A stretch of 38,861 nucleotides of DNA from Sphaerotilus sp. (GTDB lineage Bacteria; Pseudomonadota; Gammaproteobacteria; Burkholderiales; Burkholderiaceae_C): the NCBI RefSeq assembly GCF_013299175.1, contig NZ_JAAFKF010000029.1, positions 1 to 38,861 of the forward strand. The letters are read 5' to 3'. The stretch's first letter is position 1. Every line of letters starts with the position of its first letter. Made by a program: the position numbers and the translations under genes. Positions 9,299 to 16,632 of this stretch are shown piece after piece. The notes under the pieces were generated by a model. It was not told the DNA's origin. It did no database searches and saw only the letters and a list, made by a program, of their open reading frames with translations.

Positions 9299-9940
9299 AT
9301 GAGGATCGAAATGAGCCGTTTCTCGCGGGCAGCGGCCCTGGCCTTGGCGTGTGTCACCGGTGCGGTGGCGCTGTCGGGGTGTAGCTTGATGCGCAGCAAT
9401 GCCTATCCGCCTGCACCGCGGACGGCGCAGACGCTGGACCATCGCTACAAGATCGGTCCTCTCGATACCTTGAGCGTCGTGGTCTGGCGCAACGCGGAAC
9501 TGTCGTCCACCGTGACCGTGCGTCCGGACGGGCGCATCTCCACGCCGCTGGTCGAGGACGTGCTGGCCGCGGGCAAGAACCCGGCCGACCTGTCGCGCGA
9601 GATCGAGACGCTGCTGGGCCGCGTGATCCGCGATCCGGTGGTGACGGTGGTGGTGGGTACCTTCCAGGGTGTCTTCAACGACCAGATCCGCATCGTCGGA
9701 GAGGCCACCAAGCCGCAGAGCGTGGCCTTCCGCCAGAACATGACGATGCTGGACGTGATGATCCAGGCCGGTGGCCTGACGGACTTCGCGGATGGCAACG
9801 GCGCGGTGCTGGTGCGCGGTGCCGAAGCAGGCAAGCAGTACAGCGTCCGGCTGAAGGATCTCCTCAAGCGCGGTGACATCTCGGCCAACGTCGATGTCAA
9901 GCCGGGGGACATCATCATCGTCCCGCAAAGCTGGTTCTGA
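9299..9940 (+). CDS. Polysaccharide export lipoprotein (Wza/EpsE-like)
   Basis: A 213-residue outer-membrane polysaccharide export protein. An N-terminal signal of about 25 residues ends in the lipobox LSGC, so the mature protein should be lipid-anchored. The polysaccharide export domain begins with YKIGPLDTLSVVVWRNAEL and VTVRPDGRISTPLVEDVLAAG, and a SLBB-type domain follows (IRIVGEATKPQSVAF, MTMLDVMIQAGGLTDFADGNGAVLVR), ending in VKPGDIIIVPQSWF, the usual ending of the XrtA-cluster EpsE type. Start ATG 9299 is preceded by GAGAGGA at proper spacing. A 108-base gap separates it from the sugar transferase. It is shorter than Wza, lacking a C-terminal helix barrel, and probably works with the outer-membrane protein encoded downstream. 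Confidence 0.92.
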   Translation: MRIEMSRFSRAAALALACVTGAVALSGCSLMRSNAYPPAPRTAQTLDHRYKIGPLDTLSVVVWRNAELSSTVTVRPDGRISTPLVEDVLAAGKNPADLSREIETLLGRVIRDPVVTVVVGTFQGVFNDQIRIVGEATKPQSVAFRQNMTMLDVMIQAGGLTDFADGNGAVLVRGAEAGKQYSVRLKDLLKRGDISANVDVKPGDIIIVPQSWF

Positions 9941-10037
9941 TCCAATCCCTGCTCCGATACGCAGACACCGCTGACCGGTCGCTCGGAGCTGGTCAGCGTT
10001 GAACCCTGAACCCAAGAATTACAGGTAGACGGCTGGT

Positions 10038-11585
10038 ATGAATGAATTCACCCGACAGGCGGCGATATTGGCTGGCAGCGTCTGGCAGCATCGCTGGATG
10101 GCCGTGGCGGTAGCCTGGCTCGTGGCCCTCGCAGGCGCGCTGGTCGTGTGGGTCATTCCCGAACGGCACGAAGCCCGCGCCAAGGTCTATGTCGATACGC
10201 AGACCGTGTTGCGCCCCATGATGGTCGGGCTGGCGTTCCAGCCGGACATCGACCAGCAGGTGCGGATGCTCGGGCGCACGCTCATCTCCCGCCCCAACGT
10301 CGAGCGTCTGGTCAACAACCCGGTCATCGGGCTGGAGAAGCTGGAGCCTGGCCAGTTGGATGCCCAGATCGAAACCTTGATGAAGTCCATCAAGATCGAA
10401 CTGACGGGCGGCAACAATCTCTACGCCATCAGCTACCGCGACCAGGATCCCATCCGTGCGCGCAAGCTGGTCGAGGTGCTGGTGGGCATGTTCATGGAGT
10501 CCGGGCTGGACACCAAGCGCAAGGACTCGGCCGAAGCCAGCCGCTTCATCGACGAGCAGATCAAGCAGTACGAGGCCAAGCTGACCGAGGCCGAGAACCG
10601 CCTCAAGGACTTCAAGCTCAAGAACATGAGCGTGGCCGCGACGACGAACCAGGACTATTTCGCCCGCATCCAGGCACTGACCGATGACGTGAACCGTCTG
10701 CGGGTGCAGTTGGGCGCGGCCGAGCAGTCCCGTGACACCACGCGGCGCGAACTCGGCAACGAGGAACCCAACCTGCCGGTGGCCGCCGCGTCCGCCGTCT
10801 CGCTCACGCCGGACCTGGACAGCCGCGTCGAGACCCAGAAGCGCCAGCTCGACGAGATGCTGCGCCGCTACACGGAAGAGCATCCCGATGTCCTGACGAC
10901 GCGCCGCATCATTGCCCAACTGGAAGACCAGCGCCGGCGTGAGCTGGACGCACTCAAGAGCACCAACAGCGCGACACGCCGTTCTGCGGCTGCCACCAAC
11001 CCGGTGTTCCAGCGCCTGCGCCTGAATCTGGCCGATGCCGAAGCGAACGTGGCCTCGCTGCGCTCGCAGCTTGGCACCCAGCAGGCCCGCCTCGAAGAGA
11101 TCCGCTCCCAGGCCACCAAGGTGCCGCAGGCCGAGGCCGAGCTGGTCCAGCTCAACCGCGACTACGAAATCATGCGCCGCAACTACGACCAGCTCGTGCA
11201 GCGCCGCGAGGCCGCTTCGCTGGGCGTGAAGATCGACCAGACCTCGTCGATGGCCGATTTCCGCCTGATCGAGCCGCCGCGGGTGTTGCCTTCGCCGGTC
11301 TTTCCGAGCCGCATCCAGCTTGCCTTGGGCGTGATGCTGCTGTCGGTGGTGGCAGGCATTGCAGTGGCCTATACCCAGACACTGTTGAACCCGGTGTTTT
11401 CGAGCGAGCGTGAACTGCGTGAGTTCACCAAGCGTCCGGTGCTGGGCAGTCTGTTGAAGGTGGAAGATCCGCGGGACCGCGATCTGGACCGCCAGGACCG
11501 GCTCAAGCTCGCGGGTGTGATGGGGTTGTTCGTCCTCGCGAATGTGGGCTGGGTGGCCTGGATCTCCTTGCGTTCGGCCAGTTAA
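10038..11585 (+). CDS. Polysaccharide chain-length determinant (Wzz/GumC-like, XrtA-type)
   Basis: A 515-residue inner-membrane co-polymerase. A membrane helix lies near residues 20-40 (MAVAVAWLVALAGALVVWVI), a long periplasmic segment rich in coiled coil follows (residues ~150-400, with EAKLTEAENRLKDFKLKN and EELRR-like heptads), and there are membrane helices near 430-450 and at the extreme C-terminus. A PSPVFPSRIQ proline-rich motif precedes the second helix, as in Wzz proteins. There is no kinase domain; the cytoplasmic ATPase is supplied by the next gene, a split arrangement seen in XrtA-type clusters. It would set polymer length and couple polymerisation to export. The gap from the export lipoprotein is 97 bases and the gap to the kinase 25 bases. 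Confidence 0.92.
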   Translation: MNEFTRQAAILAGSVWQHRWMAVAVAWLVALAGALVVWVIPERHEARAKVYVDTQTVLRPMMVGLAFQPDIDQQVRMLGRTLISRPNVERLVNNPVIGLEKLEPGQLDAQIETLMKSIKIELTGGNNLYAISYRDQDPIRARKLVEVLVGMFMESGLDTKRKDSAEASRFIDEQIKQYEAKLTEAENRLKDFKLKNMSVAATTNQDYFARIQALTDDVNRLRVQLGAAEQSRDTTRRELGNEEPNLPVAAASAVSLTPDLDSRVETQKRQLDEMLRRYTEEHPDVLTTRRIIAQLEDQRRRELDALKSTNSATRRSAAATNPVFQRLRLNLADAEANVASLRSQLGTQQARLEEIRSQATKVPQAEAELVQLNRDYEIMRRNYDQLVQRREAASLGVKIDQTSSMADFRLIEPPRVLPSPVFPSRIQLALGVMLLSVVAGIAVAYTQTLLNPVFSSERELREFTKRPVLGSLLKVEDPRDRDLDRQDRLKLAGVMGLFVLANVGWVAWISLRSAS

Positions 11586-11610
11586 GGCAGATTTGGAATA
11601 GGTGCCCCTG

Positions 11611-12597
11611 ATGAACACCATCGAGCAAGCCGCCAAGCGGCTAGCAGAACTCAAACGTGCCGGATTCGATGTCCCGGTTCCGGATGTCCCCAGCGTGGCT
11701 GCAACGCCGGTGCCGGCTGTGGCCGTGGCGGCAGCAGCGACCGTGCCCGCCACCCCCGTCGAAGCCGCCGTCATCAGCCACGCAGTGCCGAGCGGCGCAG
11801 CCCGTGCGGGTACCTCCGTGGTGCCTGCAGCGCGCACGGCGGTGGTCGATGCGCTGGGTGCCTCCGGACGCCGTTCCCGCGAAGTGGCGCTGGACCTGCC
11901 CCGCCTGGAGCGCGAGGGCTATCTGGTGCCCGCCCAGGCCCGCTCCCAGCTCGCCGAGCAGATGCGGATCATCAAGCGCCCGCTGCTCGCCAATGCCCGC
12001 GGCGAGTCGGCCCAGGCGCTCAGCCGGCCCAACCTGATCCAGGTGGTCAGCGCGATGCCGGGGGAAGGCAAGACCTTCTTCGCCATCAACCTCGCGATGA
12101 GCATCGCGATGGAGGTGGACCTGTCGGTGCTGCTTGTGGATGCGGATGTGCTGCGGCCGTCTGTCCTGGCACGCTGCGGGATCGAGCCGGCGCGGGGCCT
12201 GATGGACGTGCTGCAGTCGCCCAGCATCGAGCTGCACGACGTGATGCTGCGCACCAACGTGGCCAAGCTGAGCATCCTGCCGGCCGGCACCGCCAACGCG
12301 CAGTCCACCGAGCTGCTGGCCAGCGGGGCGATGGAGTCGCTGCTGGACGAGCTGGCCGCCAAGTTCTCGGATCGCATCGTCGTGTTCGATGCCCCGCCGC
12401 TGATCCCCACCACGGAGTCTCGCGTCCTCGCCTCGCGGGTCGGGCAGGTGGTCATGGTGGTCGAAGCGGGCAAGACCACCCACGCGCAGGTGTCGCAGGC
12501 GTATGCCGCGGTCGAGCAGTGTCCGGTCGTGCTGTCCGTGCTGAACCGGGCACGCGGCAAATCAGGCGAGGCTTATGGCTATTACTACGCCACGTGA
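11611..12597 (+). CDS. Bacterial tyrosine autokinase (CpsD/CapB-like, XrtA-type)
   Basis: A 328-residue BY-kinase. The first ~75 residues after the start are Ala/Val/Pro-rich and low in complexity. Residues ~85-120 hold the linker typical of the XrtA-associated kinase (LDLPRLEREGYLVPAQARSQ). The kinase core has Walker A as SAMPGEGKT near residue 148, Walker A' as LLVDADVLRPS near 172, and Walker B-like VVFDAPPLI near 258. The C-terminus ends AYGYYYAT, a short Tyr cluster that is the likely autophosphorylation site. It should act with the chain-length protein to regulate polymer export. ATG 11611 with AGGTG about 6 bases upstream is preferred over GTG 11602. It overlaps the next gene by 23 bases. 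Confidence 0.92.
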   Translation: MNTIEQAAKRLAELKRAGFDVPVPDVPSVAATPVPAVAVAAAATVPATPVEAAVISHAVPSGAARAGTSVVPAARTAVVDALGASGRRSREVALDLPRLEREGYLVPAQARSQLAEQMRIIKRPLLANARGESAQALSRPNLIQVVSAMPGEGKTFFAINLAMSIAMEVDLSVLLVDADVLRPSVLARCGIEPARGLMDVLQSPSIELHDVMLRTNVAKLSILPAGTANAQSTELLASGAMESLLDELAAKFSDRIVVFDAPPLIPTTESRVLASRVGQVVMVVEAGKTTHAQVSQAYAAVEQCPVVLSVLNRARGKSGEAYGYYYAT

Positions 12598-14119
12598 GTG
12601 GACCCGCACGGGCGTGTCGGCAGCGGTCGTGCTGCTGGCCGGCCTGTCCTGGCAGGTCGTCGCGCAGGCCCAGAACTTGCGGATTGTCCCGGCGGTCAAG
12701 GCCACCGCCACCCTGTCGAACAATGTCGGCATGCAGGCCACCGGCAACACCACCACGGACACCGTGGTGACGGTCACGCCGCAGGCCCAGTTGCTCGCCA
12801 ACGGACCCGATTACCGGCTGACCGGCACCGTGGCGGCTGACATGGTGCAGTATCTCGGCCGCTCCCGCGCTGACCGCATCCTGCCGCGGGGACAGATCGT
12901 GCTGAACAGCCGCCTCGTGGAACGGCTGCTCTTCGTCGATGCCGAACTGGGGGCGGACACCACGTCCTCCACACCGTTCGACCTGCTGAGCGATGGCGCC
13001 ACGTTCTACAACGTCGGCACCACCACCCGCGAGCGGTTCAGCCCCTACATCGACCGCGAACTGTCGCCTTCTTCGCGCATCACCGCCCGTACCGACCAGG
13101 TCTGGACCCAGGGCCGTGGCCCGGCCACCCTGGCCAACAACGCGGGTGCCCATGTGCAGACGCACAGCGCACGCTACGACCTGCGGCCCGAGCCGGCGGG
13201 GCTGCGTGGCGAGTTCAACTACCAGAACACCAGCTACAACGACAGCACGGCGGGCGGACTCACGCTGCAGACCGCCCGCCTGTCCGCACTCTACGCACCC
13301 GATCCCACCTTGACGCTCGGCCTGACCGGTGGCCGCGATGCCGCCAGTTACACCACCAACAACGTCAGCGAGACGCTGCGCGGCGTCTCGATGCGCTGGG
13401 CACCTACGGAGCGCACCTCGCTTGATGCCCTGCTCGAGAGACGTTTCTTCGGCAATGGCTGGACGGTGAACTTCGCGCACCGCTCGCCGTTCATGGCCGT
13501 CTCGGCTGGCCTGGTGCGCCAGGCCACGACGTATGCGGCCCGCCTTGGCGTGCTGCAGGCCGGCGGCGATGTGGCGACCCTGGTGGACTCCATTCTCCAG
13601 ACCCGCATCCAGGATCCGGTGCTGCGCCAGGTGGCGGTGCAGGACTTGATCGCCAAGCGCGGTCTGCCCAACACGCTGACCGGGCCGGTCGATCTGTTTT
13701 CCCGCACGGTCCAGTTGCAGCAGGGCGCCAACGTGACGATGGCCCTGATCGGGGTGCGGCACACGGTGACGCTGCGGGTGTTCCAGGCACGCACCGAAGA
13801 CCTGCGCGGCCCGACCGAGGACAGCGTCATCGGACTCGCCAGCGACGCCACGCAGCGTGGCGCCACGCTCGGCCTGTCCCGCCGCCTGACGCCGGAAACC
13901 ACGGCCGACCTGACCTTCACGCACACCAAGACCGATGGTCTGGGCCCGAACCTGGCGCTGCATTCGAGCAATTCGATTGTTCGCCTCGGGGCCACGCACA
14001 GCCTGTCGCCCCGGACCACGCTGAGCGGCGCCGTGCGCCACCAGACGGGTTCGTCCACGCTCATCGGTGTCAACGCGACGGAGTCTGCGGTCTCGGTCGG
14101 CATGTTGCACCGGTTCTGA
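12575..14119 (+). CDS. PEP-CTERM/XrtA-associated outer-membrane beta-barrel protein
   Basis: A 514-residue exported protein with a signal peptide (residues ~1-33, ending VVAQAQ). The mature part starts LRIVPAVKATATLSNNV and has many alternating amphipathic strands with Thr/Ser/Asn-rich turns, closing with SVGMLHRF. A final Phe after a strand is typical of an outer-membrane barrel. The layout matches the TIGR03016-type proteins found between the tyrosine kinase and the ExeA-like ATPase in XrtA clusters. It probably forms or assists the outer-membrane exit for the polysaccharide, although no biochemical role is proven for the family. Translation is probably coupled to the kinase gene, since the start lies inside its end, and the ATPase starts 10 bases after its stop. 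Confidence 0.85.
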   Translation: MAITTPREWTRTGVSAAVVLLAGLSWQVVAQAQNLRIVPAVKATATLSNNVGMQATGNTTTDTVVTVTPQAQLLANGPDYRLTGTVAADMVQYLGRSRADRILPRGQIVLNSRLVERLLFVDAELGADTTSSTPFDLLSDGATFYNVGTTTRERFSPYIDRELSPSSRITARTDQVWTQGRGPATLANNAGAHVQTHSARYDLRPEPAGLRGEFNYQNTSYNDSTAGGLTLQTARLSALYAPDPTLTLGLTGGRDAASYTTNNVSETLRGVSMRWAPTERTSLDALLERRFFGNGWTVNFAHRSPFMAVSAGLVRQATTYAARLGVLQAGGDVATLVDSILQTRIQDPVLRQVAVQDLIAKRGLPNTLTGPVDLFSRTVQLQQGANVTMALIGVRHTVTLRVFQARTEDLRGPTEDSVIGLASDATQRGATLGLSRRLTPETTADLTFTHTKTDGLGPNLALHSSNSIVRLGATHSLSPRTTLSGAVRHQTGSSTLIGVNATESAVSVGMLHRF

Positions 14120-14129
14120 CGGTCACACG

Positions 14130-15140
14130 ATGTACGAATCAGCTTTCGGTTTCAGCGGTCCCCCGTTCCAGCTCAATCCTGATCCGGCCTTCTACTTCAA
14201 TAGCCGTGGCCACGGCAGGGCACTGGCCTACCTCCAGTACGGTGTCGCGCAGGGCGAGGGCTTCATCGTCATCACCGGCGAGATCGGTGCGGGCAAGACC
14301 ACGCTGGTGCGGATGCTGCTGGACGGGCTGGACCGGCAGAAGGTGTTGCCGGCCCAGATCGTCAGCACGCAACTGGAATCGGGCGAGCTGCTGCAGTCGA
14401 TCATCACGGCCTTCGGCATTCCGTCGCAGAACAACACCTCCAAGGCGCACCTGATCGCCACGCTCGAAGCCTTCCTGACGGCCCTCGCCGCGCAGGGGCG
14501 GCATGCGTTGCTGGTGGTCGATGAGGCGCAGAACTTGTCGCCGCGCGCGGTCGAAGAGCTGCGCATGTTGTCGAACTTCCAGCTCGGCAACCACTCGCTG
14601 CTGCAGAGTTTTCTGGTCGGCCAGCCGGAGTTGCGCCGACTGCTCGAATCGCCGTCGATGGAGCAGTTGCGCCAGCGCGTGACCGCGTCCTGCCACCTCG
14701 GGCCGCTGGGTCTGGAGGAGACGCAAGCCTACGTCGAACACCGGCTGCGCCGCGTCGGCTGGACCCTGCATCCCGCATTCGGTCCCGGTGCGTTCGAGAG
14801 CCTGTACCAGTGGTCGGGTGGCGTGCCACGCCGGCTCAACCGCCTGGCCAACCGTGTGTTGCTGGCGGCGTTCCTGGATGGGGCGGATGCCGTGTCGGCC
14901 GATCTGATCGAGCGCACGGCGGGCGAGCTGCGGGCCGAGATCGGCGAAGGTGCGTCAGAGGCCCCTGTGACCGATGTTGCACCAGCACCAGCACCAGCAC
15001 CAGCACCAGCACCAGCACCAGCACCAGCACCAGCACCAGCACCAGGCACCAGCACCAGCACCAGCACCAGCACCAGCACCAGCACCAGCACCAGCACCAG
15101 CACCAGCACCAGTTCCGGTTCCGGTTCCTGCGCCTGTTGA
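14130..15140 (+). CDS. ExeA/TIGR03015-like ATPase with Pro-Ala repeat tail (frame-broken fusion, 5' part)
   Basis: The reading frame is 336 residues. Residues 1-270 are an AAA+ ATPase of the GspA/ExeA type tied to XrtA polysaccharide clusters: MYESAFGFSGPPFQLNPDP at the N-terminus, Walker A GEIGAGKT near 49-56, Walker B LLVVDEAQN near 127-135, a FQLGNHSLLQSFLVGQPELR segment and a RRLNRLANRVLLAAF sensor region. From residue 284 a (PA)n tract begins, encoded by CCAGCA hexamers. At 15046 an extra G shifts the frame into Gly-Thr then Thr-Ser repeats and a short run to a stop. Removing that G would join it in frame to the downstream epimerase-like region, giving one protein of 832 residues. It may be a mutation, an assembly error or a real frameshift. 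Confidence 0.85.
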   Translation: MYESAFGFSGPPFQLNPDPAFYFNSRGHGRALAYLQYGVAQGEGFIVITGEIGAGKTTLVRMLLDGLDRQKVLPAQIVSTQLESGELLQSIITAFGIPSQNNTSKAHLIATLEAFLTALAAQGRHALLVVDEAQNLSPRAVEELRMLSNFQLGNHSLLQSFLVGQPELRRLLESPSMEQLRQRVTASCHLGPLGLEETQAYVEHRLRRVGWTLHPAFGPGAFESLYQWSGGVPRRLNRLANRVLLAAFLDGADAVSADLIERTAGELRAEIGEGASEAPVTDVAPAPAPAPAPAPAPAPAPAPAPGTSTSTSTSTSTSTSTSTSTSTSSGSGSCAC

Positions 15141-16629
15141 AGCGCCTGTGCTGACGTTCATCGAGCCCCCGCCGTCCCCACCCCCGCTTCCTGTAGTGCT
15201 GATGGAGGCGGAGCCGCTGGAAGAAGAGGCATGGCCCCCGGTCGAGGCCGAGATGCCTGTCGGGGTGGACATCGAACTCGATGCCCAGTCGCAGGCCGCC
15301 CTCATGGCGCCACGTCTGCGCTCGGTGTCGGACGCTGCGGTGAAGGCCGCCCGTGTCCACGCTGCCGGCCGGTTGTCGCGCCGGGACAGCCGCGACAAGG
15401 TGTTCTGTCTGGCCGACAGCACCAGCGCCGCCCTCAAGTTCGCGGCACTCGCGCAGGCGATGGCCGAGCAGGGCCGCTCGCCGCGCATGATGCTGGTCAG
15501 TCTCGGGCCGCTGCCGCGGGTGTGGCCGTGGTCCGGCATGGGGCGTGTGCTGCCGGCCATGGAAATCGGTCTCGACCTGGAGTGGTCCGACGACGACCTC
15601 GATGCCTCGGTCGCCAGGATGGCCGAAGGCTTCGGGCACTTCGCCGAGGAATACCAGCCCTTGGCCGTGCTCAGCCTGGGCGCCAGCGATGCGGTGGTGG
15701 CTTGCTGTCTGGCCGCCCGGCAGCGCGGGCTGCCGCTCATCCGCCTGGAAGCGGGCGAGCGGGCGGCCCACGCCCAGCAAGGCTGGAACGCGACGCTGAT
15801 CGAGCAGATGTCCGACCTGCTGTGTGTCGCCAGCGCGCCCTCGCCACTGCGGGCCTTGGCGCGCCAGGGCCTGTTGCCGGAGCGCATTGCCTGCGTGCCG
15901 GAGGCGTTGAAGACCGATGCGGTGGCTGCTGTCTGGCCCGAGGTGATGACGCCGGATCGCGCTTTCCTGCGCAACGGTTTGCCGATGTACCTGGGGCCGA
16001 CGTGGTCGGTCAACGGCGTCAATGGCACCCCGTATGTGCTGGCGGCCTGTTCGTTGATCGGATTGCCTGCGCAACGGGCGCTGGCGGTGGTGCAGGCGCT
16101 GGCGCAGGTGCGCTCGGACGGCAAGGTGGTCTGGGTGGTCGATGCGCCGACCCAGGCGGTGCTGGTCGAGCTGCTCGCGGCGGATGCCGTGCTGGCCGAG
16201 CGGGTCTGTGTCGTGCAGGGTGACAGCCTGCGCCGGCCCGAGGTGCGGGCACACATGGATGCGGCCAGCGTGCTCTGCCGCGAGGTGGCCTCGTTGCCGG
16301 AGCAGATCAGCCTGCTGCACGGTGCCAACGGTGCGGTGCTCGATGCCGGGCACGCGCTGGCGGATGTGGCTGCGTTGCTCGGTGTGCCCTTCGTGCGCGT
16401 GGACGGTGCGCACGGGCAGGTGGTGCATTGCAATGCCCACGGCGCCGTGCTCGACCAGCGGGATCTGAATGGCGATGCGTTGAACACCGTGCTGGCCGAA
16501 GCGCGCGCGGCGGTGGTCGATGTGCCGGTGCTGGCCCAGCCAGCGGCGGGGTCGGGTGCGGCGTCGGGCATCGCGGCGCATCTGCTGGCGTGGCTCGATG
16601 CCCGCGAGCAAGCCGCGATGGCTGGCTGA
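14974..16629 (+). CDS. UDP-GlcNAc 2-epimerase-like domain (3' part of the broken fusion; authentic start doubtful)
   Basis: The frame is open from ATG 14974, but its first ~24 residues would be His-Gln repeats read out of phase from the hexamer tract, with no ribosome site. It is more likely the continuation of the ATPase through the repeat. From the extra G onward it reads (PA)n, PVPVPVPAPVEAPV, then ~110 acidic/proline-rich residues, then a globular domain. The stretch LAVLSLGASDAVVACCLAAR, GLPLIRLEAGER, LIEQMSDLLCVASAPS, LLPERIACVPEALKTDAV lines up by eye with the WecB core (LVHGDTT, AHVEAGLR, DKLSDL...PTE, GI..ERI.VTGNT). The catalytic Asp of HGDTT and the Glu pair of FPEE are not seen, so it may be non-catalytic. 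A wecB gene normally follows this ATPase in XrtA clusters, consistent with a fused, decayed copy. It ends 3 bases before the convergent ftsY stop. Confidence 0.6.
   Translation: MLHQHQHQHQHQHQHQHQHQHQHQAPAPAPAPAPAPAPAPAPAPAPVPVPVPAPVEAPVLTFIEPPPSPPPLPVVLMEAEPLEEEAWPPVEAEMPVGVDIELDAQSQAALMAPRLRSVSDAAVKAARVHAAGRLSRRDSRDKVFCLADSTSAALKFAALAQAMAEQGRSPRMMLVSLGPLPRVWPWSGMGRVLPAMEIGLDLEWSDDDLDASVARMAEGFGHFAEEYQPLAVLSLGASDAVVACCLAARQRGLPLIRLEAGERAAHAQQGWNATLIEQMSDLLCVASAPSPLRALARQGLLPERIACVPEALKTDAVAAVWPEVMTPDRAFLRNGLPMYLGPTWSVNGVNGTPYVLAACSLIGLPAQRALAVVQALAQVRSDGKVVWVVDAPTQAVLVELLAADAVLAERVCVVQGDSLRRPEVRAHMDAASVLCREVASLPEQISLLHGANGAVLDAGHALADVAALLGVPFVRVDGAHGQVVHCNAHGAVLDQRDLNGDALNTVLAEARAAVVDVPVLAQPAAGSGAASGIAAHLLAWLDAREQAAMAG
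14980..15112 (+). repeat. CACCAG hexanucleotide tandem repeat, 11 units + G + 11 units
   Basis: Eleven exact CACCAG units (14980-15045), a single extra G at 15046, then eleven more exact units (15047-15112). In the ATPase frame the first half reads Pro-Ala repeats; after the G the same frame reads Thr-Ser, while the +1 frame reads Pro-Ala. Unit gain or loss would keep frame because the unit is six bases, so only the lone G breaks the gene. The exact midpoint position is notable. Confidence 0.97.
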
Positions 16630-16632
16630 ACC

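Noticed and set aside
7766-10015. A 749-residue minus-strand open frame across the sugar transferase and export genes
   Set aside because: No recognisable domain, low-complexity His/Arg/Gln content, and two well-supported genes lie on the other strand.
14980-15112. CRISPR array
   Set aside because: The repeat is a continuous 6-base unit with no spacers, inside a coding region.
14836-16611. Minus-strand frames rich in Gly-Ala, Trp-Cys or Leu-Val repeats
   Set aside because: These are the complementary readings of the CACCAG hexamer tract and carry no independent signal.
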